The translations under genes were made by a program, and so were the position numbers. From NCBI GenBank assembly GCA_946480015.1, contig CAMLIL010000011.1:20206-84205 (forward strand): a DNA stretch of 64,000 nt. The letters run 5' to 3'. Below the pieces are notes generated by a model that was not told where the DNA came from, ran no database searches, and saw only the letters and a list, made by a program, of their open reading frames with translations. Shown piece by piece: positions 19,251 through 28,967 of the stretch (position 1 is its first letter; every line of letters starts with the position of its first letter). The DNA comes from an uncultured Oxalobacteraceae bacterium. Its GTDB lineage: Bacteria; Pseudomonadota; Gammaproteobacteria; Burkholderiales; Burkholderiaceae.

Positions 19251-20080
19251 TGGAAACGCCAAATTTCAGTATCGAGTTTTACCCGCCCAAAACGCCCGAG
19301 GGCGCCAATAACCTGCGCGCCGCGCGCGCCAAGCTGGCCACCCTGAATCCGAAATATTTTTCGGTGACGTTCGGCGCCGGCGGCAGCACCCAGCAAGGCA
19401 CGCTCGACACCGTGCTCGAAATCCAGGGCGAAGGCCACCAGGCCGCGCCCCACCTGTCCTGCGTGGGCGGTTCGCGCGAATCGATCCGCGCCATTTTGCA
19501 ACAGTACAAAGACAATGGCATCAAGCGCGTGGTCGCCCTGCGTGGTGACTTGCCCAGCGGCTACGGCGGCGGTGGCGAATTCCGCTACGCCAACGAGCTG
19601 GTGGAATTCATCCGCGCCGAAACCGGCGACTGGTTCCACATCGAAGTGGCGGCCTATCCCGAAGTGCACCCGCAGGCGCGTTCGCCCCAGGACGACCTGC
19701 ACAACTTCGTGCGCAAGGTCAAGGCCGGCGCCGATGCCGCCATCACCCAGTATTTCTACAACGCCGACGCCTACTTCGCCTTCATGGACCAGGCCCGCGC
19801 CTTGGGCGTGGACGTGCCCGTGATCGCCGGCATCATGCCGATCACCAATTACACCCAGCTGATGCGCTTTTCCGACATGTGCGGCGCCGAAATTCCGCGC
19901 TGGGTGCGTCTGAAACTGGCCAGCTTCGGCGACGACAGCGCTTCCATCAAGGCCTTCGGCCTGGACGTCGTCACCCAGCTGTGCGAACGCCTGCTGGCCG
20001 GCGGCGCGCCCGGTTTGCACTTCTACAGCATGAATCAGGCCGGTCCGACCACGGCCCTGTGGCAGCGCCTGGTCAAATAA
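19247..20080 (+). CDS. metF: 5,10-methylenetetrahydrofolate reductase
   Basis: A 277-residue FAD enzyme that makes 5-methyl-THF for methionine synthesis. Seen: SIEFYPPKTPEG near the start (catalytic Glu region), SVTFGAGGSTQ, VALRGDLPSG and HFYSMNQAG at the end, all typical. The TIM-barrel length is normal. It overlaps the holin-like gene and lies in the transcript controlled by the SAH riboswitch. Confidence 0.97.
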   Translation: MMETPNFSIEFYPPKTPEGANNLRAARAKLATLNPKYFSVTFGAGGSTQQGTLDTVLEIQGEGHQAAPHLSCVGGSRESIRAILQQYKDNGIKRVVALRGDLPSGYGGGGEFRYANELVEFIRAETGDWFHIEVAAYPEVHPQARSPQDDLHNFVRKVKAGADAAITQYFYNADAYFAFMDQARALGVDVPVIAGIMPITNYTQLMRFSDMCGAEIPRWVRLKLASFGDDSASIKAFGLDVVTQLCERLLAGGAPGLHFYSMNQAGPTTALWQRLVK

Positions 20081-20083
20081 GCG

Positions 20084-20722
20084 CTACCAGCTGTTGCGCT
20101 CGGTAATCATGATATCGAGCGCAATATCGTGCGCTTCGCTGCGAAAGTCCGCTTCGAGCATGGCGTAGCTCACCCCGATGGTCAGCGGCCGCCCCGGCGC
20201 GGCCAGGGTGCGGTCGTAAAAGCCGCCGCCGTAGCCCAGCCTGAATTTCTCGCGGTTCCATCCCAGGCAGGGAATCAGCAGCGTGCCCGGCACGTCCCCC
20301 AGACGCAAGTGCGCCGGTACCGCGATGCCCATGGCGTCCACGTGCATCGCTTCGCCCGGCGTCCAGGCGGAAAACCCCAGCGCCGCGCCGCGCGCCAGCA
20401 CCACCGGCAAATGCAATCGCACGCCGCGCCCCGCCAATTGCGCATACGCGGCCGCCAGGTCCGGCTCCCCGGCCAGCGGAACATACACCGCCAGGTCGGC
20501 AAAACCGGTCTGCTCGTGCAGCGCGAGCAAGTTCCCGCACAGCGCTGCGTCCCAGCGCGCACGGCTCGCCGGCTCGATGTTGCGCCGCAGCGCCAGCAGG
20601 CGTTTGCGCAGTGCCGCCTTGGGCACAGAAGCCGTGCCCTGTCCACTGCTGTCCGCGCTACAGTGCGCGCCGTCCTCTGGCAGAGCCTCCGACCCGCGTG
20701 GTATTCTAGATTTGCCGGTCAT
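20084..20722 (-). CDS. 5-formyltetrahydrofolate cyclo-ligase
   Basis: A 212-residue ATP-dependent enzyme that returns 5-formyl-THF to the one-carbon pool. The C-terminal signature LGYGGGFYDRTLAA and LGWNREKFR are clear; the basic N-terminal helix ALRKRLLALRRNIEP begins at about residue 37. The first 35 residues (RIPRGSEALPEDGAHC) are not conserved, so a later start is possible. It is convergent with metF with three bases between them. Confidence 0.92.
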   Translation of the reverse strand: MTGKSRIPRGSEALPEDGAHCSADSSGQGTASVPKAALRKRLLALRRNIEPASRARWDAALCGNLLALHEQTGFADLAVYVPLAGEPDLAAAYAQLAGRGVRLHLPVVLARGAALGFSAWTPGEAMHVDAMGIAVPAHLRLGDVPGTLLIPCLGWNREKFRLGYGGGFYDRTLAAPGRPLTIGVSYAMLEADFRSEAHDIALDIMITERNSW

Positions 20723-20757
20723 GTCTCGCTACAGCGTAAATTGAAAGTTGCACTCTG

Positions 20758-22722
20758 ATGTCCTTATTCAAACTGTTCGCCGGCGCGATCGTTGCCGCCT
20801 GCATGGCGCCGGCGTGGTCGCAAACAACGCCGGCCGCACCTGCCGCCGCCGCTCCCGTGGCGGCCGTCGACACGCGCGCCGACGATGAAACCTTCGTGCT
20901 GCTGCGCGAAGCCGCCCGGCTCGACAACGCCGCCAAGGCCGCCGAATACGCCGCCCGCCTGAGCAATTATCCCATTGCTTCCTACGTCGAATATTACCGC
21001 CTCAAGCCGCGCCTGCGCGAAGCCCCGGCCGCCGAGGTGCGCGATGTCCTCAACCGCTACCAGGGCAGCGCCATCGCCGACCGCCTGCGCAACGACTGGC
21101 TGCTCGAACTGGGGCGCGCGCGCGACTGGGCCAACTTCGACGCGCAGCTGCCGCTGTTCGTCCTGAACGACGATCTCCAGGTCAAGTGCTATGCGCTGCT
21201 GTCGCGCCTTCTCAAGGGCGAGCGCGTGGCCGACGAGGCGCGCGCCATCCTGACCAGTCCACCTTCCTACGGCGAAGGCTGCGCCGCCCTGATCGCCGCG
21301 CTGGCGCAGAACGGCCAGTTCAGCACCGACGACCTGCTGGCCCAGCTGCGCCTGGCCGGCGAAGCGCACGCCACCGGCCCGGCGCGCCGGCTGGCGCTGC
21401 TGCTGGGCGCCTCCGACACCCGCGCCGCGCAAGCGGTCGACCTGCCCGCCGTGGCCATGGCGCGCGGCGTGGGCAGCACCCGTGCCGAGCACGAGATCTA
21501 CCTGGTGGCCATCGGCCGCATGGCGCGCACCAGCCTGAAACTGGCCGCCATCGCGCTGCGCAAGAACGCCCCCCATCTCAGCGCCCGGGAACTGGCCACC
21601 GGCTGGGCCAACATCGCCCACGCGGCCTCGCTGGCGGTGTCGCCCGACGCGCCGGTCTACTGGGAGCTGGCCAAGGGGGCGCCGCTGACCGCCGAACAGA
21701 TCCAGTGGAAGGCCCGCATCGCCCTGCGCCGCGGCGACTGGAAGCAGGTCCGGAGCATCATCGAAGCCATGCCGGCGCCGCTGCGCAGCCACACCACCTG
21801 GACCTACTGGATGGCGCGCGCCCTGCAGGCCACCGGGCTTGAAGGCGCCAGCGCGCTGTACCAGCGCATCGCCGACCAGAACACCTTCTACGGCCAGCTG
21901 GCGCTGGAAGAACTGGGCCAGCAGATCAGCATCCCGCCGGCCGGCCCCGCCCTCACGCCCGAGGAAATCGCCCCCATGGCCAGCAACCCGGGACTGCGGC
22001 GCGCGCTCAAATTCTTCAGCCTGCGCATGCGTCCCGAAGGCACGCGCGAATGGAACTGGGAATTGCGCAAGTTCAGCGAACGCGAACTGCTGGCCGCGGC
22101 CGAATTCGCCCGTGTCAACGGCATCCTCGACCGCATGGTCAGCACATCCGAACGCACCCGCACCGAGTTCGACTACACCCAGCGCTTCCCCTCGCCGCAT
22201 TTCGACATCCTGCACCCGACCACCAGCCAGCTCAAGCTCGACCAGGCCTGGGTGTATGGCCTGATCCGCCAGGAGTCGCGCTTCGTGATGGATGCCCAGT
22301 CCTCGGTGGGCGCCTCCGGCCTGATGCAGGTCATGCCGTCCACCGCCGCCTACGTGGCGCGCAAGATCGGCCTGGCCGACTATGTGCACGGCAAGCTGGC
22401 CGACCTGCACACCAATCTGGTGCTGGGCGCGAACTACATGAACATGGTGCTGCAAAGCGCCGACGGGTCGCAGGCGCTGGCCAGCGCGGCCTACAACGCC
22501 GGGCCGGGACGCATGCGCAGCTGGCGTTCGGCCCTGACCGAGCCGATGGAAGGGGCGATCTTCGCCGAGACCATCCCCTTCATGGAAACGCGCGTGTATG
22601 TGAAAAACGTGCTGGCCAACGCCACCACCTACGCCGCTTTGTTCGACAACAAACCGCAGTCGCTCAAGGCGCGCCTGGGCAAAATATCGCCGCGCAGCGC
22701 CAGCGCCATCGAACTGCCCTAG
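20758..22722 (+). CDS. slt: soluble lytic murein transglycosylase (Slt70 type)
   Basis: A 654-residue periplasmic enzyme with signal peptide MSLFKLFAGAIVAACMAPAW ending at about residue 21. A long alpha-helical superhelix (about 40-480) is followed by the SLT catalytic domain, with catalytic Glu in LIRQESRF, GASGLMQVMPSTA, and ASAAYNAGPGRMRSW. It cuts peptidoglycan glycan strands to leave 1,6-anhydro ends. It is the first gene of a plus-strand run that continues to cca. Confidence 0.94.
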   Translation: MSLFKLFAGAIVAACMAPAWSQTTPAAPAAAAPVAAVDTRADDETFVLLREAARLDNAAKAAEYAARLSNYPIASYVEYYRLKPRLREAPAAEVRDVLNRYQGSAIADRLRNDWLLELGRARDWANFDAQLPLFVLNDDLQVKCYALLSRLLKGERVADEARAILTSPPSYGEGCAALIAALAQNGQFSTDDLLAQLRLAGEAHATGPARRLALLLGASDTRAAQAVDLPAVAMARGVGSTRAEHEIYLVAIGRMARTSLKLAAIALRKNAPHLSARELATGWANIAHAASLAVSPDAPVYWELAKGAPLTAEQIQWKARIALRRGDWKQVRSIIEAMPAPLRSHTTWTYWMARALQATGLEGASALYQRIADQNTFYGQLALEELGQQISIPPAGPALTPEEIAPMASNPGLRRALKFFSLRMRPEGTREWNWELRKFSERELLAAAEFARVNGILDRMVSTSERTRTEFDYTQRFPSPHFDILHPTTSQLKLDQAWVYGLIRQESRFVMDAQSSVGASGLMQVMPSTAAYVARKIGLADYVHGKLADLHTNLVLGANYMNMVLQSADGSQALASAAYNAGPGRMRSWRSALTEPMEGAIFAETIPFMETRVYVKNVLANATTYAALFDNKPQSLKARLGKISPRSASAIELP

Positions 22723-22731
22723 CGAGGAAGC

Positions 22732-23694
22732 ATGAAAGACCTGACGGTAGTGGTATTCGGCGGCTCCGGCTTCATCGGCAGCCACCTGGCGGCGCGCCTG
22801 TCGGCCGAAGGCGCGCGCGTGATCGTGCCGACCCGCCGCTACGAGCGCGCCAAGCACCTGATCTTTTTGCCGCGCGTGGAAGTGGTCGAAGCCGACATTC
22901 ACGACGACGCCACCGTGCGCAGCCTGCTCGACCAGCGCGACGCCGCCATCAACCTGGTCGGCGTGCTGCACTCGCGCCGCGGCACGCCCTATGGCCCCCA
23001 GTTCCAGCGCGCCCACGTCGAGCTGCCGCGCCGCATCGTGGCCGCCTGCGCCGCCGCCGGCGTGCCGCGCTACCTGCACATGAGCGCCCTGGGCGCCGCC
23101 GCCGACGGTCCCTCCATGTACCAGCGCTCCAAAGCCGCCGGCGAAGTGGCCGCGCGCGCCGAACTGTCGGTGGCCGCCACCATCTTCCGTCCCTCGGTGG
23201 TATTCGGGCCGGAAGACCGCTTCCTGAACATGTTTGCGCGCATGCAGCGGCGCCTGCCGGTGATCCCGCTGGCCTGCGCCGATGCCGATTTCCAGCCGGT
23301 GTATGTCGGCGACGTGGTGCAAGCCTTCGTCCATTCCCTGCACGACCCCAAGACCCGCCACCTGGTGTTCCACCTGGGCGGCCCGCAGATCTACACCCTG
23401 GCCGACCTGGTCCGCCTGGCCGGGCGCTACAGCGGCCACGAGCGCCGCATCATCGCGTTGCCGCCTGCCTTGGGACGCATGATGGCGGCCATGTTCGAGA
23501 TGCTCCCCGGCACGCCTCTGATGACCCGTGATAACATCGACTCTATGCAGGTTGACAATGTTGTCGACCCGGCCATCCAGGCCACCACCAACGCCAGCCT
23601 GGGCATCGTGCCCACCGCGCTGGAGGCGGTCGCACCGCACTACCTGACGCCGCACGAGCGCTTCGATGATTTCCGTGCGCGCGCCGGGCGCTAA
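22732..23694 (+). CDS. NAD(P)-binding protein of the complex I NDUFA9-like family
   Basis: A 320-residue atypical short-chain dehydrogenase/epimerase. The Rossmann motif GGSGFIGSHL is at residues 10-19; YQRSKAAGE keeps the Tyr-x3-Lys pair; FRPSVVFGPEDRFLNMFAR is the usual family stretch. It lies nine bases after slt. Substrate is unknown. Confidence 0.85.
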   Translation: MKDLTVVVFGGSGFIGSHLAARLSAEGARVIVPTRRYERAKHLIFLPRVEVVEADIHDDATVRSLLDQRDAAINLVGVLHSRRGTPYGPQFQRAHVELPRRIVAACAAAGVPRYLHMSALGAAADGPSMYQRSKAAGEVAARAELSVAATIFRPSVVFGPEDRFLNMFARMQRRLPVIPLACADADFQPVYVGDVVQAFVHSLHDPKTRHLVFHLGGPQIYTLADLVRLAGRYSGHERRIIALPPALGRMMAAMFEMLPGTPLMTRDNIDSMQVDNVVDPAIQATTNASLGIVPTALEAVAPHYLTPHERFDDFRARAGR

Positions 23695-23718
23695 CCGACA
23701 CTGACAGCAATCCACACT

Positions 23719-24441
23719 ATGCAGACCACCGAACTCGACCCCATCCTGTCCCAGACCCTGGAAGACGCACGCAACGCCGGCCTGACCCTCATCATCGGCA
23801 ACAAGAACTACTCCTCGTGGTCGATGCGCCCGTGGGTCGCCGCGACCGCCTTCAACATCCCGTTCCAGGAAGTGCGCATCCTGCTCGACAAGCCCGACAC
23901 CGCCACCCGCATCGCCGAGTTTTCGGCGGCCGGGCGCGTACCGGTGCTCATCGCCGGCGACATGACCATCTGGGACAGCCTGGCCATCTGCGAATACCTG
24001 GCCGAACAGTTCCCGGAAAAGCACCTGTGGCCGCAGGACGTGGCCGCGCGCGCCATGGCCCGCTCGATCTGCGCCGAAATGCACTCCGGCTTTGCCGACC
24101 TGCGCAGCGCCATGTCGATGAATATCCGCGCCAGCATGCCGGGGCGCGGGCGCACTCCCGGCGCGCAGGGCGACATCGGCCGCATCAGCGAAATCTGGGA
24201 AGAATGCCTGGCGCGCTTCGGCCACCACCAGTTCCTGTTCGGCGACTTCAGCATCGCCGACGCCTTCTTCGCACCGGTGGTGATGCGTTTCCGCACCTAC
24301 CAGGTGGCGCTGGCCCCGGCCCTGCAGGCCTACTGCAACCGCGTGCAGGCCCACCCGGCCGTGGCGCGCTGGATCGCCGAAGCGCTGGCCGAGCCCGAAC
24401 TGGCGCAAGTGCACGAAGACGAACTGCGCAACCTGCCCTAA
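23719..24441 (+). CDS. glutathione S-transferase family protein
   Basis: A 240-residue protein. The thioredoxin-like part begins LIIGNKNYSSWSMRPW, in which the Ser of YSSWS is the probable glutathione-activating residue; AGRVPVLIAGDMTIWDSLAI is the glutathione-binding region with cis-Pro. The C-terminal helical domain has FGDFSIADAFFAPVV. The first 18 residues precede the fold and may be dispensable. It lies between the NDUFA9-like gene and cca. Confidence 0.9.
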   Translation: MQTTELDPILSQTLEDARNAGLTLIIGNKNYSSWSMRPWVAATAFNIPFQEVRILLDKPDTATRIAEFSAAGRVPVLIAGDMTIWDSLAICEYLAEQFPEKHLWPQDVAARAMARSICAEMHSGFADLRSAMSMNIRASMPGRGRTPGAQGDIGRISEIWEECLARFGHHQFLFGDFSIADAFFAPVVMRFRTYQVALAPALQAYCNRVQAHPAVARWIAEALAEPELAQVHEDELRNLP

Positions 24442-24444
24442 GCC

Positions 24445-25665
24445 ATGCAGACCTATGTCGTCGGCGGCGCCGTGCGCGATAAGCTGCTCGGCCTGCCCGT
24501 GCAGGACCACGACTGGGTCGTCGTCGGCGCCAATCCGCAAGACATGCTGGCCAGGGGCTTCCGCCCGGTCGGCAAGGACTTCCCGGTATTCCTGCATCCT
24601 GAAACCCAGGAGGAATACGCGCTGGCGCGCACCGAGCGCAAGACCGCGCCCGGCTACCGCGGCTTCGTGTTCCACACCGCCGCCGACGTCACGCTCGAAG
24701 AAGACCTGGTGCGCCGCGACCTGACCATCAACGCCATCGCGCGCGCCGATGACGGCAGCCTGATTGACCCGTTCGGCGGCCAGCGCGACCTTGCCGCCCG
24801 GGTGTTCCGCCACGTCTCGCCGGCCTTCGCCGAAGACCCGGTACGCATCCTGCGCGTGGCGCGCTTCGCCGCGCGCTTTGGCGACTTCACCGTGGCGCCC
24901 GAAACCCTTGAGCTGATGCGGCGCATGGTGGACGCGGGCGAAGTCGACGCGCTGGTGCCCGAACGGGTGTGGCAGGAGATCGCGCGCGGCCTGATGGAAG
25001 CGACGCCCTCGCGCATGCTGGCGGTGCTGCGCGACTGCGGCGCGCTGGCGCGCCTGATGCCGGAACTCGATGCCTTGTGGGGCGTGCCGCAGCCGGCCGC
25101 CCACCACCCCGAGATCGACACCGGCGCGCACATGATGCTGGTGATCGACTACGCCGCCGCGCGCGGCTTGGCGCTGCCGGTGCGCTTCGCGGCCCTGATG
25201 CACGACCTCGGCAAGGGTGTCACCCCGCCCGAAGCCTGGCCCAGCCACCATGGCCACGAAGGGATGGGCACGCGCCTGATCGACACGCTGTGCAAGCGCC
25301 TCAAGGTGCCCAACGACTGCCGCGAACTGGCCATCATGACCGCGCGCGAACACGGCAACGTCGGCCGCGCCCTGATCTTGCGCGCCAATACCATCGTCAC
25401 CCTGTTCGAGCGCTGCGACGCCTTCCGCAAACCGGAACGCTTCGCTCAAATGCTGCAGGCCGCCGAATGCGACTTCCGCGGACGCGGCGGACCGGGCGAC
25501 GACTTCCTCACGCGCCCCTATCCGCAGGCCGGGCACCTGCTGGCGGCGCTGGCGGCGGCGCGCGCCGTCGATGCCGGCGCCGTGGCCCAGCGCTACGCCG
25601 AACAGCGCGAACGCATCCCCGCAGCAGTCCACAGCGCCCGCGTGTGGGCCGTAAAGCGCGCCTAG
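24445..25665 (+). CDS. cca: CCA tRNA nucleotidyltransferase, multifunctional type
   Basis: A 406-residue enzyme that builds or repairs the CCA end of tRNAs. The nucleotidyltransferase motif [20 protein letters not shown] is at residues 6-25; [10 protein letters not shown] and [15 protein letters not shown] follow. The C-terminal HD domain (about 225-330, with LMHDLGKG and HHGHEGMGT) marks the form that also has phosphatase/phosphodiesterase activity. Three bases separate it from the GST gene. Confidence 0.96.
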   Translation: MQTYVVGGAVRDKLLGLPVQDHDWVVVGANPQDMLARGFRPVGKDFPVFLHPETQEEYALARTERKTAPGYRGFVFHTAADVTLEEDLVRRDLTINAIARADDGSLIDPFGGQRDLAARVFRHVSPAFAEDPVRILRVARFAARFGDFTVAPETLELMRRMVDAGEVDALVPERVWQEIARGLMEATPSRMLAVLRDCGALARLMPELDALWGVPQPAAHHPEIDTGAHMMLVIDYAAARGLALPVRFAALMHDLGKGVTPPEAWPSHHGHEGMGTRLIDTLCKRLKVPNDCRELAIMTAREHGNVGRALILRANTIVTLFERCDAFRKPERFAQMLQAAECDFRGRGGPGDDFLTRPYPQAGHLLAALAAARAVDAGAVAQRYAEQRERIPAAVHSARVWAVKRA

Positions 25666-25681
25666 ACACCTAGACCCTGTT

Positions 25682-25701
25682 GTCCTCGCGAACGCGGGGA
25701 C
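25682..25701. repeat. REP-like imperfect palindrome
   Basis: GTCCTCGCG-AA-CGCGGGGAC forms a nine-base stem with one G-T pair, just past the cca stop. The same 18 bases recur at 51548-51565, and decayed relatives are near 43166-43186. All are in intergenic positions at gene ends, as expected for a dispersed REP-type element. Confidence 0.55.
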
Positions 25702-25755
25702 CCGTCCGAATCCTGCTATTCTGGCGGCGACAAACTCGACCGGGGAGGGTAGCGG

Positions 25756-26688
25756 ATGCGCTGCGCACGATGCTCGCTTGGCCTGGCGCTTGCCCTTGCC
25801 GCGGCGGGGGTGGCGTTCGCCCAGCCTGTCCAGAACGAGCCCCTGCGCCCATTGCCGGCGCGCAGCGGCGCCGATCCGGCCCGCGCCGCGCTCGGCAAGC
25901 GCCTGTACTTCGATGCGCGCCTGTCCGGCAGCGGCCGGCACAGCTGCGCCAGTTGCCACGACCTCGGCCGTGGCGGCGCCGACGGCAAGCCGCTGGCCGA
26001 CGCCATCGGCGGCAAGGGCGGCCTGTTCAACACCCCCAGCATCTACAACAGCGTATTTAATTTCCGCCAGTCATGGATCGGCCGTCCGGTCGGCCTCGAC
26101 CAGTTGCCCGAACACGTGCAAGGCGGCAGCTGGGACGCCATCCTCGTCCGCCTGGCCCCCGACAATGCGCTCGACAGCCAGTTCCGCGAAGTCTACGGCG
26201 AAGCCATGACGGCGGGCGCCGCGCGCGACGCCCTTGGCCAGTACCTGCGCACGCTGGTCACGCCGGCGCGCTTCGACCGCTACCTGCGCGGCGACGGCGC
26301 GGCCCTGAGCGAGGATGAAAAGGCCGGCTACGCGCGCTTCAAGAGCTACGGCTGCGTGGCCTGCCACCAGGGCATCAACGCCGGCGGCAATATGTTCGCC
26401 CGCCTCGGCGTGCTGCGCCCGCTGCCCGGCGCCCATGGGCAGGGGCGCTTCCAGCTGACCGGCAAGGAAGCCGACCGCGACGTCTACCGCGTGCCCAGCC
26501 TGCGCAACGTCGCCCTGACCGCGCCATACTTGCACGACGGCAGCGTCGCCACCCTGGAAGAAGCGGTCGACCTGATGTTCAAATACCAGCTCGGACGCGC
26601 CGCGCCCAGGCAGGACAAGGAACTGATCATCCGCTTTTTGGGCAGCCTGAACGGCGAACGCCTGCCGCCGGAAGGAACGGCGCCATGA
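25756..26688 (+). CDS. di-haem cytochrome c peroxidase family protein
   Basis: A 310-residue periplasmic protein with signal peptide MRCARCSLGLALALAAAGVAFA. Two haem c sites are seen, CASCH (about residue 61) and CVACH (about 200), with YLHDGSVATLEEAV near the C-terminus. It would reduce hydrogen peroxide with electrons from small cytochromes. It overlaps the diguanylate cyclase gene by four bases. A 55-base piece of this gene (26440-26494) is found again at 38173-38227, at the far edge of the accessory island. Confidence 0.9.
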   Translation: MRCARCSLGLALALAAAGVAFAQPVQNEPLRPLPARSGADPARAALGKRLYFDARLSGSGRHSCASCHDLGRGGADGKPLADAIGGKGGLFNTPSIYNSVFNFRQSWIGRPVGLDQLPEHVQGGSWDAILVRLAPDNALDSQFREVYGEAMTAGAARDALGQYLRTLVTPARFDRYLRGDGAALSEDEKAGYARFKSYGCVACHQGINAGGNMFARLGVLRPLPGAHGQGRFQLTGKEADRDVYRVPSLRNVALTAPYLHDGSVATLEEAVDLMFKYQLGRAAPRQDKELIIRFLGSLNGERLPPEGTAP

Positions 26689-28175
26689 TGCGCGGCCGCC
26701 GGCTCGCCGCCGCGCTGCTGTTCATCGGCCTGACGCTGGTGCTGGCCTTCCTGTTCAACCGCACCCAGGCGGTCGACATCGAAGGCGAGAACCGCATCAT
26801 GCTCGAGCTGCGCGAATTCGAAAAGCTCGACGCCGAGTGGAACGTCAACATCCTGCGCTCGCACATCGGCACCAACCCCGATTACGACCCGCTGGCCGCC
26901 TCCCTGCCGCGCATGCACACCCTGCTGGAGCACTTCGGGCGCGCGCTGCCCGCGTCGCAGGGAGCGGCCGCGCGCCAGGCTTATGCCAATCTGACCCGCG
27001 CGCTCAGCGAGAAGGAAGAACTGGTCGAACAGTTCAAGAGCTACAACGCGATCCTGCGCAATTCGCTGCTGTATTTCCCGGGCGGGATCAGCGTCCTCAA
27101 GACGGAGCTTAGCGGCGTCCCTGGCGCCGGCCGCCTCGACGCCGTGCTCAACCTGCTGTTGACCGATACCCTGCGCTACAACCTCGCGCCCGACCGTGCC
27201 CTGGCCGAACGCATCGACGCGGCCATCGCCACCGCGCTGGCTTTGCGCGAACCGCTGCCGGCGGACCTGGCGGAGCAGGTCGAGGAACTGGCCGCGCACG
27301 GGCGCGCCATCCTGCGCTACCGCGCGCTGGAAAACGCCCTGGAAGCGCGCATCGCCCGGGCCGGCACCGCCGAGGCCACCGAACGGCTGGCCTACGTGTT
27401 CGACCGCGCCTACGACCAGCTGGAAATCGGCAAGCAGCGCTTTCGCAGCTACCTGTTCGTCTACGCCGGCGTGCTGCTGGTGCTGCTGATCTACGTGGCC
27501 TGGCGGCTGCGGCGCAGCTACCGCATCATCGGCGTGGTCAACCGCAGCCTGCAGGCGGCCAACGAAACCCTGGAAGCGCGCGTGGCCGAGCGCACCGCCG
27601 AACTCGAAGCGCAATCGGCCAAACTGCGCCAGATGGCCCAGCACGACGGCCTGACCGGGCTGATCAACTACGCCGAGCTGACCCGCCTGCTCGACCATGC
27701 GCTGGTGCGCGCCGCGCGCCGCAATACCGTGGTGGTGCTGATGTTCATCGACCTCGACGGCTTCAAGGCCGTCAATGACACCTTTGGGCACGCGACCGGC
27801 GACCTGGTGCTCAAGGCCGTGGCCACGCGGGTGCAGGACAAGCTGCGCAAGGAAGACGCGCTGGCCCGCCTCGGCGGCGACGAATTCGTCATCCTGCTGG
27901 AAGAAGTGAGCTCGCGCGAGGGCGCGCTGCGGGTGGCCGAGCAGACCCTCGGGCAGATCCGTTCGATCGACGAGGCCGGCGGCCATCCGGTGCGCATCTC
28001 GGCCAGCATCGGCGTGGCCAGCGCCAAGGGCGGCGATGGCGCGGCGCGCGGCGCCGACGCGCTGCTGGCCGACGCCGACCAGGCCATGTACCAGGCCAAG
28101 CAATCCGGCAAGAACGCCATCGTCGTCAGCGCGCAGGCGAAGTGGAGTTCCGACCCGGTGGCGCTGGCCGGTTGA
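26685..28175 (+). CDS. membrane-bound diguanylate cyclase (GGDEF)
   Basis: A 496-residue protein. A membrane segment at about residues 8-26, a helical periplasmic sensor region of about 230 residues that resembles the DAHL type, and a second membrane segment near 255-275 (FVYAGVLLVLLIYVAW) lead into a coiled coil and the GGDEF domain. The active site reads LARLGGDEFVILLEEV, so it is likely active in making c-di-GMP. The start overlaps the peroxidase stop (ATGATG), hinting that the sensor reads the redox function next door. The last 20 bases are repeated at the far island edge. Confidence 0.9.
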   Translation: MMRGRRLAAALLFIGLTLVLAFLFNRTQAVDIEGENRIMLELREFEKLDAEWNVNILRSHIGTNPDYDPLAASLPRMHTLLEHFGRALPASQGAAARQAYANLTRALSEKEELVEQFKSYNAILRNSLLYFPGGISVLKTELSGVPGAGRLDAVLNLLLTDTLRYNLAPDRALAERIDAAIATALALREPLPADLAEQVEELAAHGRAILRYRALENALEARIARAGTAEATERLAYVFDRAYDQLEIGKQRFRSYLFVYAGVLLVLLIYVAWRLRRSYRIIGVVNRSLQAANETLEARVAERTAELEAQSAKLRQMAQHDGLTGLINYAELTRLLDHALVRAARRNTVVVLMFIDLDGFKAVNDTFGHATGDLVLKAVATRVQDKLRKEDALARLGGDEFVILLEEVSSREGALRVAEQTLGQIRSIDEAGGHPVRISASIGVASAKGGDGAARGADALLADADQAMYQAKQSGKNAIVVSAQAKWSSDPVALAG

Positions 28176-28184
28176 CCTGCACGC
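28165..28184 (+). repeat. left copy of a 20-bp direct repeat bordering the accessory island
   Basis: TGGCCGGTTGACCTGCACGC covers the last codons and stop of the diguanylate cyclase gene. An exact copy is at 38229-38248. Between them lies the A+T-richer effector/immunity island. Confidence 0.75.
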
Positions 28185-28201
28185 TGTGCGCGCAACAATC
28201 T

Positions 28202-28867
28202 TTACGAGCCAATTAGTTTATCGAGATCGATATTGGTAAGCGGCACAGTTGGTGCGGCGAGTTGTCGAAGAATCGTCAAATGCACATCGGTTTTCACCCT
28301 AGCCAAATTCTCAAGTTGCACCTTTCCGCCCAGTACAACAGCCGGTTCCAAACCGTATATCTCGTCTGACGCAAGTGGGCCTAATTTAGCCATTGCGCGC
28401 TCGAAGAGTGGCTGACCGCTCTCGTCTTGCATGTCAAAGCGGGTGGGCTTGCTGAAGGCAAAGAATGATCGGATCGACAAATTCAAGTTATCTCTCGCCT
28501 TGGTTTTCAGTTCCTGTGGAAGAGCAGAAATCATGTGAATGGGGCACGCAATCGTAACACTCCGCCCTGTTTTTTCACCACATACATACATGTCGCCAAA
28601 TGCCGATCTTGCAATTACATGGAACGCATCGAGTTGCTCCAATTTTGTGCCTTCGAGCCACTCATCAACAAGGTCTTCATACTCATCAGGATCAACGGTA
28701 CAGAAGAGTGCGTTAGCGTATTCGCACCATCCCTCTTCCTTCCAGTATTTCAATAACTGATCTGGCAATTTTCCGAGCCACTTTTCAATGCTTGAGGCAG
28801 GGACCTCGACGCGCTTTGTAGCCTCGCCAAATTTACTAATAAAATATTCAAAGTCTTCGTCTCTCAT
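28202..28867 (-). CDS. GAD-like / DUF1851 immunity protein, copy 1
   Basis: A 221-residue cytoplasmic protein. The first 110 residues (MRDEDFEYFISKFGEATKRV, later KLPDQLLKYWKEEGWCEYA) match the GAD-like domain and the C-terminal part (ESGQPLFERAMAKLGPLASDEIYG) the DUF1851 domain, the pair known in Tdi-type immunity proteins against T6SS nucleases. The start is set by its two neighbours at 29566 and 30263, which begin MRNEDFE and MRDEDFE. No intact toxin gene lies directly upstream. Base composition is low in G+C. Confidence 0.85.
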   Translation of the reverse strand: MRDEDFEYFISKFGEATKRVEVPASSIEKWLGKLPDQLLKYWKEEGWCEYANALFCTVDPDEYEDLVDEWLEGTKLEQLDAFHVIARSAFGDMYVCGEKTGRSVTIACPIHMISALPQELKTKARDNLNLSIRSFFAFSKPTRFDMQDESGQPLFERAMAKLGPLASDEIYGLEPAVVLGGKVQLENLARVKTDVHLTILRQLAAPTVPLTNIDLDKLIGS

Positions 28868-28894
28868 CTTTTCGAGGTCTCCTGCGAATTTGTT

Positions 28895-28967
28895 GGTAGG
28901 CGCAATTGGGGCCACTTGATTGCCATCGATATCGATAAGAAGGCGATGGCAATAATTTCATTAACCG
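28895..28967. repeat. 73-bp repeat with internal hairpin, left copy
   Basis: This stretch recurs at 31548-31619 with a one-base indel and a few changes. It contains a perfect dyad TTGCCATCG / CGATGGCAA with a 15-base loop (28920-28952). Each copy lies next to the end or start of an immunity gene, so it may mark past recombination joints. Confidence 0.7.

Noticed and set aside
20764..25959. A 1731-codon open frame on the minus strand across slt, NDUFA9-like, GST and cca
   Set aside because: It is antisense to five well-supported genes, rich in His, Arg, Gly and Ala as expected from complementing high-GC codons, and has no domain.
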